From Lachnospiraceae bacterium (lineage in GTDB: Bacteria > Bacillota > Clostridia > Lachnospirales > Lachnospiraceae), in NCBI GenBank assembly GCA_023663945.1, contig JAMPGL010000017.1, positions 1-64,000 of the forward strand: a DNA stretch of 64,000 bases. The letters run 5' to 3'. Both the position numbers and the translations under genes were made by a program. Shown in pieces: positions 50,655-61,417 of this stretch. The notes below the pieces were generated by a model that had not been told where the DNA came from, did not search any database, and saw only the letters and a list, made by a program, of their open reading frames with translations. The stretch's first letter is position 1. Each line of letters starts with the position of its first letter.

Positions 50655-53354
50655 CTAAATAATACTTATGATTTCCCGTCCCAGTTCCGGAACATACTTA
50701 CTTTCAAAAACTTCTCTCGGCATGGGTCTGTCAAAATAATACCCTTGAATCAACCCGATATTCATCTCCGATAAAATCTCATACTGATTCCGGGTTTCCA
50801 CGCCCTCGATGCACAGATTCACTCCGATTGCCTCCGCCAGGTCTCCTACCATCTTAATAAAAGATTTGGCGTAAGCGTCTCTCTCCAGATCCCGGACAAA
50901 GCTCTGGTCTACCTTGATCACGTCAAAAGGAATCTCCCTGATATGATTTAAGGAAGAGTAACCGGTTCCAAAATCATCAAGTGCAATCCGGACTCCAAGC
51001 TTTTTGATATTGTCAAGGATTTCCTTCATGCGCTCCATATCGTTAATTGCAAGGCTTTCCGTTACTTCCAGAGTCAGGTTTTGGGGATTCAGCCCCGAAT
51101 CCTTCACGGTCTGTTCAATGATCTCCACAATATCCGACTGCAGAAGCTGAACCACCGACAGATTCACGTTTACTTTGTAATCCGGATGCCCGTTATCGTT
51201 CCAGCTCTTGCAGTGCCTGCATGCTTCCCGAAGCACATAATTACCGATAGGATTAATCAACCCTAAGTACTCCGCTAAGGGAATAAACTCCGACGGCGGT
51301 ATGAACCCTAATTCCGCATTGTTCCACCGGATCAGCGCTTCCGCGCCCGTACAGGGCAGATTCTTATGCTTCACATCGATAATCGGCTGATAAAACACCT
51401 CAAATTCCTGATACCCTCTTGCCGTGGCATCACGCATATTCTTTTCCATGTCAAGCCTCTTGCCCGACTTGGTTCCCATGCTGTCCGAATACTTTGCCAC
51501 GCGGCTTTTACCTCGTTTTTTTGCCTCGTACATGGCAATATCCGCTTTTTTGATCAGGTCGTGGACAGAGTCCCCGTTATCGGGATAGTCCACCACGCCC
51601 ATGCTCATGGTGCAGTAATAATCCGAATCCTTGAGAAACCACGGCTTCATAAAGATTTCCCGGATGGCTGCGATAATCTTTTCACGTCTGTCCATCTGCC
51701 CGGGCGGGATAATGATCACAAACTCATCTCCGCCCACTCGATAACAGGTGTTTTCTATTCCTTCAATTCTCTTTAAGCTGTTGGAAATCGCCTTTAGGAG
51801 CACGTCTCCATACTGATGCCCCAACCCGTCATTAATGTGCTTAAAATCATCCAAATCCAGATAAAGCAGTTCGCCCCTGCTCTTTTCTTTTTCGGCTTCC
51901 TCCACGTATTTTTCAAGATCCCTCTCACAGCAGATTCGATTGTAAAGCCCTGTCAAAAAATCCGTATACTCCTGCTGCTCCGCCTTTTTCTGGTATCCCT
52001 TCTTTTCGGTAATGTCATATAAGGCACACAAAAGCGCCAGACTGCCGTCAATCCATCTGATATTGGTATAATACAGGTCATACCAGCGTTCCTGACCGAC
52101 ATGATAAATCTCACTGATTCCGTTTTCCTTATGGATATTCTTATCTAAAAGTTCATTCAGGCTTCCATCCGCCAATTCCTTTTCAAAATCCGTGCACATG
52201 CTCTTGTTGGCAAACAGACTCTCCCCGGTGATGGTGCTCCGCACATAAACGGCGGCTCCGATATGATTCAAAATCGTGTCCAGAGAAGCATATGAATCCG
52301 CCAGAGAGCTTTTCTGTTTATTCCGGTTCAAAATGCTTTGAAGAATCTTTACGGAATCATTGACAAACTTAATCTCATCTAATTCCCATACCCGCTCTTT
52401 CACCTTTTCGCCAAAATAGACATAACGGCTGATCTCGTCACTGCTCCTTATAGGGACAATGATCACTGACTTTAATTCCAGACTGTTTAATTCTCTGCGC
52501 TCCTCTTCCCCTATCATAGCGTTTCCAGAAAGCACAAGCGTCTTTTCCGTCTGGAAAAAGGAAGGGCAATCGTATTCCCTGCCCGTCTCCGCTTCCGCCG
52601 CGCTGCCGGTTCTGCTCCACCCGGCAATCAGTTTCAGGGTCTTTGCATCTTTGCTGATCTCACACACTGCTCCCGTGCTGATCAGCAGATAGTTCCCCAC
52701 AATGCTCAAAAGCCGGTTCATGACTGCCTTAGAGGACTCCTCGTTCTCTAAGAGCTGCACCACCTCGGTAAGTGCCTCCGCGCGTTTTAAATTCTCTCCC
52801 ATTTCCAGCTCGGAGTCACGGCTCTTCCGGCTCTCCGCTCTTGCGCTCAGCATCGCGCCTTTATAGTGAATCAGCGCATCCGTAATCTCATGCAGTGCAT
52901 CCACCACTTCCGCAAACTGCTTTTCACTTATGGTTCCTTCAAAACCGGAAAGAGGCTCCTTTTCGTAATCCTGCGTATCCGTAACGTCAGAAAGCACACC
53001 ACAAATAAGCCAATTGATAAGCGGTTTCCCATCCATTCTGGCGGAGATTACCGCCAGACGCAGATTGGGGTATGCCGTTGTCTCAATCGCCTGATCTTCC
53101 AGCGTGCTTTCCGATACCCGCAGCAGCATACTCTGCAGCTGCTCTTTATCTATAACCCTCTTAATTCTATCCCTATCTTTTGAGTTGCCGCCAAACTCGG
53201 TGATTGGATTTCCTTTGCCGTCCACACAGCAGATAAATACATTTGCTATGTCACAAAAGTGCTCCTGCCACCGACTAAGCTCTTTCCCTTCAATGAGACT
53301 TTGAATCAGCGGCGCCGTATTCCGGTGATGCACCGTCCTTTCCATATCGCTCAT
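50655..53354 (-). CDS. GGDEF-EAL c-di-GMP signalling protein with sensory domains
   Basis: This 899-aa protein has an N-terminal PocR-like sensor region (LSRWQEHFCDIANVFICCVDGKGNPI, about residues 25-150), a GAF domain (about 190-340), a PAS domain (about 355-460), a GGDEF domain with intact RVGGDEFVI, and an EAL domain with EALIRW, EVTES and DDFGTGYSSL. Both c-di-GMP synthesis and breakdown motifs look intact. It has no membrane segment, so it would sense a cytoplasmic ligand. Four 14-bp tandem repeats lie between it and guaB upstream. Confidence 0.9.
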   Translation of the reverse strand: MSDMERTVHHRNTAPLIQSLIEGKELSRWQEHFCDIANVFICCVDGKGNPITEFGGNSKDRDRIKRVIDKEQLQSMLLRVSESTLEDQAIETTAYPNLRLAVISARMDGKPLINWLICGVLSDVTDTQDYEKEPLSGFEGTISEKQFAEVVDALHEITDALIHYKGAMLSARAESRKSRDSELEMGENLKRAEALTEVVQLLENEESSKAVMNRLLSIVGNYLLISTGAVCEISKDAKTLKLIAGWSRTGSAAEAETGREYDCPSFFQTEKTLVLSGNAMIGEEERRELNSLELKSVIIVPIRSSDEISRYVYFGEKVKERVWELDEIKFVNDSVKILQSILNRNKQKSSLADSYASLDTILNHIGAAVYVRSTITGESLFANKSMCTDFEKELADGSLNELLDKNIHKENGISEIYHVGQERWYDLYYTNIRWIDGSLALLCALYDITEKKGYQKKAEQQEYTDFLTGLYNRICCERDLEKYVEEAEKEKSRGELLYLDLDDFKHINDGLGHQYGDVLLKAISNSLKRIEGIENTCYRVGGDEFVIIIPPGQMDRREKIIAAIREIFMKPWFLKDSDYYCTMSMGVVDYPDNGDSVHDLIKKADIAMYEAKKRGKSRVAKYSDSMGTKSGKRLDMEKNMRDATARGYQEFEVFYQPIIDVKHKNLPCTGAEALIRWNNAELGFIPPSEFIPLAEYLGLINPIGNYVLREACRHCKSWNDNGHPDYKVNVNLSVVQLLQSDIVEIIEQTVKDSGLNPQNLTLEVTESLAINDMERMKEILDNIKKLGVRIALDDFGTGYSSLNHIREIPFDVIKVDQSFVRDLERDAYAKSFIKMVGDLAEAIGVNLCIEGVETRNQYEILSEMNIGLIQGYYFDRPMPREVFESKYVPELGREIISII

Positions 53355-53415
53355 TTAACCGTACTCCTCCTGCTCCCCTATGCATACCCTGTAAGTTACA
53401 ACTTACGGCTTACAG

Positions 53416-53471
53416 CCTGTAACCTACATCTTGTAACCTACATCTTGTAACCTACAGCTTGTAACTCACAG
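53416..53471. repeat. Four 14-bp tandem repeats
   Basis: Four copies of CTTGTAACCTACAT (with single changes) run directly up to the stop codon of guaB. A GTAAGTT/AACTTAC hairpin precedes them at 53391-53406. They lie between guaB and the GGDEF-EAL gene, on the same strand. Confidence 0.9.
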
Positions 53472-54944
<1,473 letters not shown>

Positions 54945-54967
54945 TTATCCTTCCATTATCTCTCGTC

Positions 54968-55462
54968 TCAATCTTTAAATACCTTTCTAGGGGCAACCAT
55001 AGTGATCGCCTGAATCATCTCCTCGTTAGGCTCGATGATCACCTTTTTTTGACCATCATAATAAAAAACATACCTGCGATCCGGCTGTTTTTCCTCTCCG
55101 GAACTGTAATCTACGGTTTTATCCGTTCTGTTTTTGTAATTGTCAAGGTGCCAGGACTTTATCGGCGCAAGAATTTCCATCTTTTCAATGTCAAACACCG
55201 CCGCGCGTTTCCGTTTGCTTTTGGCAAGAACCTTGTCCACAGTCAGCTCCTTGTCCACATAGAGATATTCATATTCCAAGTCAGCATTCAAATTCACAAA
55301 ATATGCCGCCACCCCGAATAGAATCCCGACTATCATTGCCGGTATCAAAAACAATCCCAGCAGGATAAAGCACACCGCCAGAATAATGGTCAAAAATTTG
55401 AGCAATGACATGTATGCTGGCGTTTTTCGTTTTACCAGCCATTCCACATATGTTTCGTTCAT
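54968..55462 (-). CDS. DUF6106 membrane protein
   Basis: This 164-aa protein has two membrane segments close together (about residues 22-58, FLTIILAVCFILLGLFLIPAMIVGILFGVAAYFV) and a cytoplasmic domain with YEYLYVDKELTVDKVLAKSKRKR and RYVFYYDGQKKVIIEPNEEM. The family is conserved in Lachnospiraceae and has no known function. It is upstream of guaB on the same strand and possibly cotranscribed. It may start at MNETYVEWL, with GGAGGTTAAG upstream. Confidence 0.75.
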   Translation of the reverse strand: MNETYVEWLVKRKTPAYMSLLKFLTIILAVCFILLGLFLIPAMIVGILFGVAAYFVNLNADLEYEYLYVDKELTVDKVLAKSKRKRAAVFDIEKMEILAPIKSWHLDNYKNRTDKTVDYSSGEEKQPDRRYVFYYDGQKKVIIEPNEEMIQAITMVAPRKVFKD

Positions 55463-55605
55463 ACTTAACCTCCATCCAGATTACTGTAAAATTAATCATA
55501 GTATATTTTCTGGAAACTTTCAAGTCATATCGGACAGCCAAAAAAGCATTTCTAATATTTTAATAAATGTTTATTTATTTTTTAGAGATATTCATTTTCC
55601 TGCCA

Positions 55606-55634
55606 TTGACACCCTTTTCCAAAATAGCTATGAT
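55606..55634 (+). promoter_or_regulatory. Sigma-A promoter of the 55.7-kb gene
   Basis: TTGACA, 17 bp, TATGAT, about 78 bp ahead of the start codon. The rest of the 249-bp space between the divergent genes shows nothing else. Confidence 0.75.
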
Positions 55635-55711
55635 GTAGATTATGGGTCTTGCCCGGCGCGGACGGTCAGGGAAGATTCCCATTACAACGAAACGGCAGGG
55701 AAGGAATGCAT

Positions 55712-56572
55712 ATGAGCCAAACAGAAAAAGAACCCAAAATTACTCAGGGAGTACAGGATGAAATCCGCCAGCAGCAGCAAAAGCTGAAGGGCAGGCCTTT
55801 CAAGGAAAAACTGCAGTATTTCTGGTATTATTACAAGATTCATACCATCGTGATCCTTGCCGTAATCTTTTTCGGAATCACTTTAATCCACGACATTACT
55901 TCCGCCAAGGACTATATTTTTTACGGCGTTATGCTCAATGCCGTCCAGCTCTCTGAGGAGGGCATGGAAAATGCTTTCAGCGAATACGCCGGACTGGATG
56001 CAGATACCTACGAGTGCTTTATCGACACGTCTTCCACCTTATCCTACCGCACCGCGACCCAGTACGATATGGCAACTTCCCAAAAGCTGATTGCCCTTGT
56101 CCAGACCAAGGATTTAGACGCCGCCGTTTTTGATTCGGAGGTTTATAATAATTATGCAAATAACGGTTTATTTTTGGACTTGTCCACCGTTTTTACAGCA
56201 GAGGAGCTCCAAAAGTACGAGGACTATCTTTACTATATCGATAAGGCGGAGGTTGACCGCGCAGACGAAGATACGGACTATGTCAATGAGGATCTTCTCT
56301 CTTCCGCCGAGAGCGCAATGCTTTCCAATGACGATGTTCTGAAAGAGGCGGAAACGCACCGCCACCCGGAGAACATGGAACAGCCCATTCCCGTAGGAAT
56401 TTTTATTGAAGATTCTCCTTTTGTCCAAAAATCAAAAGCTTATGATATTTTAAAGCCGGTGTACGGCATTTCCGCCACCACCACACGGCTTGATACAGCC
56501 AAAAAATATCTGGAATTTCTCTGGGATGAACAGATTGATTTTGCGTCCATGCAGGAAGAGCCGCTTCCCTGA
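55712..56572 (+). CDS. Hypothetical single-pass membrane protein
   Basis: I do not recognise this 286-aa protein. A charged cytoplasmic start (QDEIRQQQQKLKGRPFKEKLQYFWYYYK) leads to one membrane segment (about residues 44-64, IHTIVILAVIFFGITLIHDI). An external domain follows, with an acidic central region and an LDTAKKYLEFLWDEQ end. The shape of the outer domain (DMATSQKLIALVQTKDLDAAVFDSEVYNNYANNGLFLDL) is reminiscent of solute-binding proteins, but this is weak. I start at MSQTEKEP with GGGAAGGA upstream. Confidence 0.65.
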   Translation: MSQTEKEPKITQGVQDEIRQQQQKLKGRPFKEKLQYFWYYYKIHTIVILAVIFFGITLIHDITSAKDYIFYGVMLNAVQLSEEGMENAFSEYAGLDADTYECFIDTSSTLSYRTATQYDMATSQKLIALVQTKDLDAAVFDSEVYNNYANNGLFLDLSTVFTAEELQKYEDYLYYIDKAEVDRADEDTDYVNEDLLSSAESAMLSNDDVLKEAETHRHPENMEQPIPVGIFIEDSPFVQKSKAYDILKPVYGISATTTRLDTAKKYLEFLWDEQIDFASMQEEPLP

Positions 56573-56628
56573 CGGCGAAACTGTGCACCGTGCGGGGGAT
56601 TGCGGCTCTTTAAAATTTCGAGATAAGA

Positions 56629-57948
56629 TTATAACTGCGACAACACAAAAATATCATAAATTGCTTTGATTGCTTCCTCAAAATCATCATCCGCCACGCC
56701 GATAATGACATTTAATTCGCTGGAACCCTGGTCAATCATCTTCACATTCACATTGGCGTGCGCCAACGCTGAGAAGATTCTTCCCGCGGTTCCCCTTGTG
56801 GACTTCATTCCCCTGCCCACCACTGCAATCAGGGCAAGATCCGATTCAATATCTATGCTGTCGGGATCTGCCAGCCTGTGAATGGCGGACACCACCTTCT
56901 GTTCCTTGTTAATAAACTCATCCTGATGGACAAACACCGTCAGGGTATCAATCCCGGAGGGCACATGCTCAAAGGAAATGCCGTAATCTTCAAAAGCCTG
57001 TAAAACCTTCCGTCCAAATCCGATTTCAGAGTTCATCATTGCTTTCTCGATATTGACAGAACAGAATCCCTTTTTGCCGGCGATTCCCGTAATCACATAT
57101 TTCGATTTCTGGCAGGTGCTCTCCACAATCCATGTGCCTGCATCCTCAGGCTTATTGGTATTGCGGATATTGATGGGGATTCCCTCTCTTCTCACCGGAA
57201 AGATGGCGTCCTCATGGAACACGCCCGCCCCCATGTAAGACAGCTCCCGAAGCTCCCGGTAAGTGATGGTTTCAATGGCTTCCGGGTTGTTTATAATCCT
57301 TGGGTCTGCAATCAAAAATCCGGACACATCCGTCCAGTTTTCGTAGACGTCCGCCTTCGCCGCCCTTGCAACAATGGCTCCCGTAATATCCGAACCGCCT
57401 CTGGAAAAGGTCTTTACCCTGCCGTCAGCATAAGCGCCGTAAAATCCGGGAACAACGGCGCAGTCAGCCTCCTTTAGGCGCTCGCGCAAAATCCGGTTGG
57501 TAGTTTCCGCATCAAAATCCCCGTTTTCATCAAAACGGATTACCTGTGCGGCGTCAATAAATTCGTACCCCAAAAACGCCGCCATGATAATACTGTTTAA
57601 ATATTCTCCTCTGGAAGCGGCATAGTTTTCGCCTGCTTTTTCCTGAAACTGCTTATCAATCTCCTGAAACTCATCTTTAAGGGAAAGGGACAATTGCAGT
57701 CCGTCAATAATCTCCTGATACCTCTCCTCTATCGCCTTTAATTCTTTGGAATAATCTTCTCCCGCTTCCGCTAAATGATAACAGCCGTAAAGCATATCCG
57801 TAACCTTGGTATCCTCCGGAAAGCGTTTACCGGGAGCGGAAGGAACCACGTATCTTCTCTCCTTATCTCCATGGATAATATCTGCCGCCTTCCGGAACTG
57901 TTCCGCGCTTGCTAAAGAACTTCCTCCGAATTTCACAACCTTTTTCAT
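56629..57948 (-). CDS. lysC: Aspartate kinase
   Basis: Aspartate kinase makes aspartyl phosphate, the first step to lysine, threonine and methionine. The 439-aa single-function enzyme has KFGGSSLAS at the start, the substrate-site TFSRGGSDITGAIVA and two C-terminal ACT domains (GKKGFCSVNIEKAMM and LIAVVGRGMKSTRGTAGRIFSAL), so feedback control by an amino acid is likely. It is last in the operon ACT-hom-apgM-lysC, 15 bp after apgM. The gene symbol is by function; which isozyme it is cannot be told. Confidence 0.93.
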   Translation of the reverse strand: MKKVVKFGGSSLASAEQFRKAADIIHGDKERRYVVPSAPGKRFPEDTKVTDMLYGCYHLAEAGEDYSKELKAIEERYQEIIDGLQLSLSLKDEFQEIDKQFQEKAGENYAASRGEYLNSIIMAAFLGYEFIDAAQVIRFDENGDFDAETTNRILRERLKEADCAVVPGFYGAYADGRVKTFSRGGSDITGAIVARAAKADVYENWTDVSGFLIADPRIINNPEAIETITYRELRELSYMGAGVFHEDAIFPVRREGIPINIRNTNKPEDAGTWIVESTCQKSKYVITGIAGKKGFCSVNIEKAMMNSEIGFGRKVLQAFEDYGISFEHVPSGIDTLTVFVHQDEFINKEQKVVSAIHRLADPDSIDIESDLALIAVVGRGMKSTRGTAGRIFSALAHANVNVKMIDQGSSELNVIIGVADDDFEEAIKAIYDIFVLSQL

Positions 57949-57963
57949 TTTTCTGCTCCTCTT

Positions 57964-59172
57964 TTATTCTTTTTCCAGAAGCCTGTCAATCAGTGTATGC
58001 CCTATTGCAACGTAGCTTCCGGCTTCTGCTTCTCTTTCATTGTAGTTCCATGTTTCGCTCTTAGGCGCACTGCTGTCATATAAAAGATACGGCACGCTTT
58101 CCGAAGTGTGCGTGCGCACTCTGATAGGGGTCGGATGGTCGGGAAGAACCAGCAGACGGTAATCTATGCCCTCCTGATCCAGCGCTTTGGTGAGCGGTCC
58201 GATCACACGCTGATCCAGATATTCAATTGCCTGCACCTTCTTTTCCACACTGCCCTGATGCCCCATCTCGTCCGGAGCTTCCACATGTATGTAAACAAAG
58301 TCATAGTCTCCCTTAAGGGCAGTAAGCGCCGCCTGCACCTTTCCCTCATAATTGGTGTGAAGTCCGCCGTTGGCGCCTTCCACCTTCGCAACGCCCATTC
58401 CCGCGCCTGCCGCTATTCCTTTTAGCAGATCCACCGCCGACACCATCATGCCCTTTACGCCATTCTTTTCCTCAAAGGAAGAGAGCGCCGGTTTGGTTCC
58501 CGCTCCCCAGAACCAACAGCAGTTTGCAGGGTTTAACCCCTTCTTTCTGCGTTCCACATTGATAGGGTGGTTCACCAAAATCTCATAGCTCCTTTTCATC
58601 ATAAAAAGAAGCTGCTTATCCTCCGGCAGATACGGCTCGATCACCTGCCCCAGCACGTCGTGGGGCTGAGACAGCTCAATCACGCTGCCCTGATTCCAGA
58701 TCAGACAATGGCGGTAGCTTGTTCCCACATAAAATTGATAAGTATCGTTTTGAAGTTCCTTTTTTACCGCTTCCAAGAGTACTCCGCACTCTTCGGTGGG
58801 AATTTCTCCTGAACTGTGGTCTATGATCGTCTTGCGCTCAAAAGGCTCCTCCCCCTCCGAGAGGGTCACAATATTGCATCGAAGCGCCACATCCGTATCC
58901 TTCATAGGAACGCCGATGCTCAACGCTTCCAAGGGCGAACGCCCTGAATAATATTTCTTGGGGTCATAGCCCAGCACCGAAAGGTTCGCCGTGTCGGAAC
59001 CCGGCTTCATGCCCTCCGGAATAGTGTGCACCAGCCCAATTCTTGAAAGCTTGCTGAGCCTGTCAAGGGCAGGCGTATCCGCATACTCCAAAGGCGTCTT
59101 GCCGGAAAGCGCTTCAATAGGCTCATCCGCCATGCCGTCACCCAAAACTACCACATATTTCTTTTTTTTCAT
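57964..59172 (-). CDS. ApgM-like phosphoglycerate mutase / possible homoserine kinase
   Basis: This 402-aa protein belongs to the archaeal-type cofactor-independent phosphoglycerate mutases of the alkaline phosphatase superfamily. It shows VVLGDGMADEP, the metal-site Ser in KPGSDTANLSVLGYDP, YSGRSPLEA, and HVEAPDEMGHQG and LPDHPTPI metal ligands. It lies between hom and lysC in a threonine-branch operon that has no classical thrB in view. Members in this context have been predicted to replace homoserine kinase. I recall that prediction but cannot confirm it here; a mutase role stays possible. Confidence 0.85.
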   Translation of the reverse strand: MKKKKYVVVLGDGMADEPIEALSGKTPLEYADTPALDRLSKLSRIGLVHTIPEGMKPGSDTANLSVLGYDPKKYYSGRSPLEALSIGVPMKDTDVALRCNIVTLSEGEEPFERKTIIDHSSGEIPTEECGVLLEAVKKELQNDTYQFYVGTSYRHCLIWNQGSVIELSQPHDVLGQVIEPYLPEDKQLLFMMKRSYEILVNHPINVERRKKGLNPANCCWFWGAGTKPALSSFEEKNGVKGMMVSAVDLLKGIAAGAGMGVAKVEGANGGLHTNYEGKVQAALTALKGDYDFVYIHVEAPDEMGHQGSVEKKVQAIEYLDQRVIGPLTKALDQEGIDYRLLVLPDHPTPIRVRTHTSESVPYLLYDSSAPKSETWNYNEREAEAGSYVAIGHTLIDRLLEKE

Positions 59173-59204
59173 TTTATTCCTGACTCCTCTTTTTCATTAT
59201 CTGT

Positions 59205-60407
59205 TTATTCTTCAATACGGATACGGCTGATGATTCCCACCTTTTCCGCCTTTTCGTTAAATTCCTTTTCGGTCATCACGTCCGTCACAAACGCAAACTC
59301 TCCGGGCACATCCGCTTCAATTACCTCCGCCCGCCCAAATACATGCAGAGCCTCATGATCCTTTTCCGACGAAACCCGTACAAAAAACCGCCGGCTTGCC
59401 TTTTCAATTCCCATAAGCTCCACATCTTCATTATCCCAAAAGCACATGATCACCTTGCCGATATGCCTTGCACAGTCCACCACATCCGATACCACCGCGC
59501 TTGCCGTGGGCAGTTTTCCGGCTCCTCTTCCGTAGTACATGGAATCTCCCAGCATATTCCCATGCACCCATACCGCGTTAAACACATCGTTTACCATGGA
59601 AAGCGGATGGTCGATGCTGATGAGAAAAGGCGCCACCATAGCGTACATATCGCCGTCTTTCTCCTTGCTCAGCGCAAGCAGCTTGATGGTCTTCCGCATT
59701 GCCTTTGCATAAATAAAGTCCCTGGGGGTAATCTTTGTGATTCCTTCTGTATAAATATCCTCATACTTTACATTCCGGCAGCACATCAGAGATGAGAGTA
59801 TTGCAATCTTGCGGCAGGCGTCATAGCCTTCAATATCCGCCTCCGGGTTTCTCTCCGCATATCCCTTTTCCTGCGCTTCCTTTAAAACAGCGTCAAAATC
59901 TGCCCCCTCCCGTTCCATCTTGGTCAAAATATAGTTGGTGGTTCCGTTTAAAATGCCGGTGATGGCGTCAATCTTTTCTGCCGTCAAAGAATAATTGAGC
60001 GGCCGGATAATGGGGATTCCCCCTCCCACGCTTGCCTCAAACAGATAGTTGCACTTATGCTCATGGGCAATCTGAATCAGCTCCGGTCCGTGCAGCGCAA
60101 CCAGCTCCTTGTTGGAGGTACATACACTTTTTTCCAGCATAAGCGCCCTCTTGGTAAAATCATATGCAGGCTTGATTCCCCCCATGGTCTCACAGATAAT
60201 CTTGACCTCCGGGTCATTTAAAATCAGCTCTATATCATGAACTACCTTATCCTCATAAGGATCGCCCGGGAAATCCCGCAGATCCAAAATATATTTAATA
60301 TGCAGTTCCTCTCCTGACTTCTTGTTAATCTCATGCTTATTCTTTTCGATTACTTCCACAACACCGCTTCCTACCGTGCCGTATCCTAAAACCGCTATCT
60401 GTATCAT
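59205..60407 (-). CDS. hom: Homoserine dehydrogenase
   Basis: Homoserine dehydrogenase reduces aspartate semialdehyde to homoserine. The 400-aa enzyme has the nucleotide-binding GYGTVGSGV at the start, the catalytic-domain stretch LNGTTNYILTKM and GYAERNPEADIEGYDACRKIAIL with the active-site Asp and Lys. The C-terminus is shorter than the Bacillus form but keeps an ACT-like tail (ADVPGEFAFVTDVMTE). GGAGGAGAC precedes the ATG. The ACT regulator gene ends 19 bp upstream. Confidence 0.95.
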   Translation of the reverse strand: MIQIAVLGYGTVGSGVVEVIEKNKHEINKKSGEELHIKYILDLRDFPGDPYEDKVVHDIELILNDPEVKIICETMGGIKPAYDFTKRALMLEKSVCTSNKELVALHGPELIQIAHEHKCNYLFEASVGGGIPIIRPLNYSLTAEKIDAITGILNGTTNYILTKMEREGADFDAVLKEAQEKGYAERNPEADIEGYDACRKIAILSSLMCCRNVKYEDIYTEGITKITPRDFIYAKAMRKTIKLLALSKEKDGDMYAMVAPFLISIDHPLSMVNDVFNAVWVHGNMLGDSMYYGRGAGKLPTASAVVSDVVDCARHIGKVIMCFWDNEDVELMGIEKASRRFFVRVSSEKDHEALHVFGRAEVIEADVPGEFAFVTDVMTEKEFNEKAEKVGIISRIRIEE

Positions 60408-60426
60408 GTTGTCTCCTCCATTTTCT

Positions 60427-60864
60427 TTATTCTTTTGCCAATATCTTGACATTTCGGACGCCCTTTTGCTGTTCCATGGTTTCAAGCATTTCCGATACGT
60501 TCCCTGTTGTGGGGAGCACCTGAACGCTTAAGCTTAAGGACGCCACTCCGTTAATGGGAATACTCTGATGGATCGTGAGGATATTTGCCCCAAACTGCGC
60601 CACAATCTTAAGCACATCCGACAAAAGCCCCGGCTCATCCTCCATCTGAAAGGTTAACGTAATGGTAGTCCCCTGCGCATTGTCATGAAATTGAAAAATA
60701 TCATCCTTGTACTTATAAAAGGAGCTTCGGCTGATTCCGACCTTGTCCGCCGCCTCGTTGATGGTGTGCGCCCGCCCCGTATCAAGAAGCTTTTTGGCCT
60801 CCACCACCTTAAGGAGCACCTCCGGCACCGCCTGCTCCTTCACCACAAAATATCTGGTTCCCAT
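60427..60864 (-). CDS. UPF0735/PheB-type ACT-domain protein
   Basis: This 145-aa protein has an N-terminal helix-turn-helix-like region (TINEAADKVGISRSSFYKYKDDIFQF, about residues 35-60) and a C-terminal ACT domain (TLTFQMEDEPGLLSDVLKIVAQFGANILTIHQSIP). The ACT domain would bind an amino acid and the helical part may bind DNA, so it is a plausible regulator of the threonine operon it leads. The start is MGTRYFVVK with GCAGGA upstream; the 25 codons before it, which overlap a leader hairpin region, look noncoding. Confidence 0.87.
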   Translation of the reverse strand: MGTRYFVVKEQAVPEVLLKVVEAKKLLDTGRAHTINEAADKVGISRSSFYKYKDDIFQFHDNAQGTTITLTFQMEDEPGLLSDVLKIVAQFGANILTIHQSIPINGVASLSLSVQVLPTTGNVSEMLETMEQQKGVRNVKILAKE

Positions 60865-60936
60865 TCCTGCACCTGTCTTTTCAAAAGAACACTCATAGAT
60901 TCCGCCTCTCACGGCAAAAATATACCTTTCGGCGCA

Positions 60937-61018
60937 CAAAAGCCCGCGAATGTTCTTCTATCGCGGACACTTGTTTGTTGCCGATGGATATTGTATCACA
61001 GTGAGACAGGGATGGCAA
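60937..61018 (-). promoter_or_regulatory. Promoter and leader hairpin of the threonine-branch operon
   Basis: On the minus strand TTGCCA (61013-61018), 17 bp, TACAAT (60990-60995) form a good sigma-A promoter. About 25 bp further a hairpin CCGCGA/TCGCGG (60944-60966) is followed by GCTTTTG, a weak terminator that could act as an attenuator. No leader peptide with a run of Thr or Ile codons was found. Confidence 0.55.
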
Positions 61019-61143
61019 GTGGTTTTTGTTTAGAGGTATTATCAATTGACCCTAATTACAAAAGTTCTGTTTCCGCCTGTAAAAAATTATGTTATGATAA
61101 TAGTCATACGCGAACGCGCAGCCAGTCAGAAAGGATTATCGAG

Positions 61144-61374
61144 ATGGATCAAACAGAAATCACTTTACTTATCTTCCTTATTCTCAGCTTTATCCTTGCA
61201 TGGATTCCTGCAATAAAACTGCGTCCCGTTTATGAGCGCAGGCTGAAACGCTCACGCCTGAAATTTCTGCTTTCCCTGAATCGGCTGATGGATAAGCTTA
61301 TGTTTTTGGTTCACGCCCTTTGTTGGGGCATCCTGCTTCTTTTGATGGCGGGAGTTTATCTTTTGGTCCGATGA
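61144..61374 (+). CDS. Small membrane protein, 76 aa
   Basis: This 76-aa protein has two membrane segments (about residues 7-24, and 54-73) and a basic loop between them (RRLKRSRLKFLLSLNRLMDK). AAAGGA lies 8 bases upstream. I do not recognise it. The longer frame starting at 60685 is the shadow of the ACT gene and is not used. It is followed 43 bp later by the acetyltransferase gene on the same strand. Confidence 0.6.
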   Translation: MDQTEITLLIFLILSFILAWIPAIKLRPVYERRLKRSRLKFLLSLNRLMDKLMFLVHALCWGILLLLMAGVYLLVR

Positions 61375-61417
61375 TAAAAATTACCAGCCGCTTAAAATTC
61401 ATCCAAGGAGAAGCATC

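Noticed and set aside
60685-61374. 229-codon plus-strand frame
   Set aside because: Its first two thirds are antisense to the ACT regulator and its leader. Only the last 76 codons, from the ATG at 61144, look like a protein.
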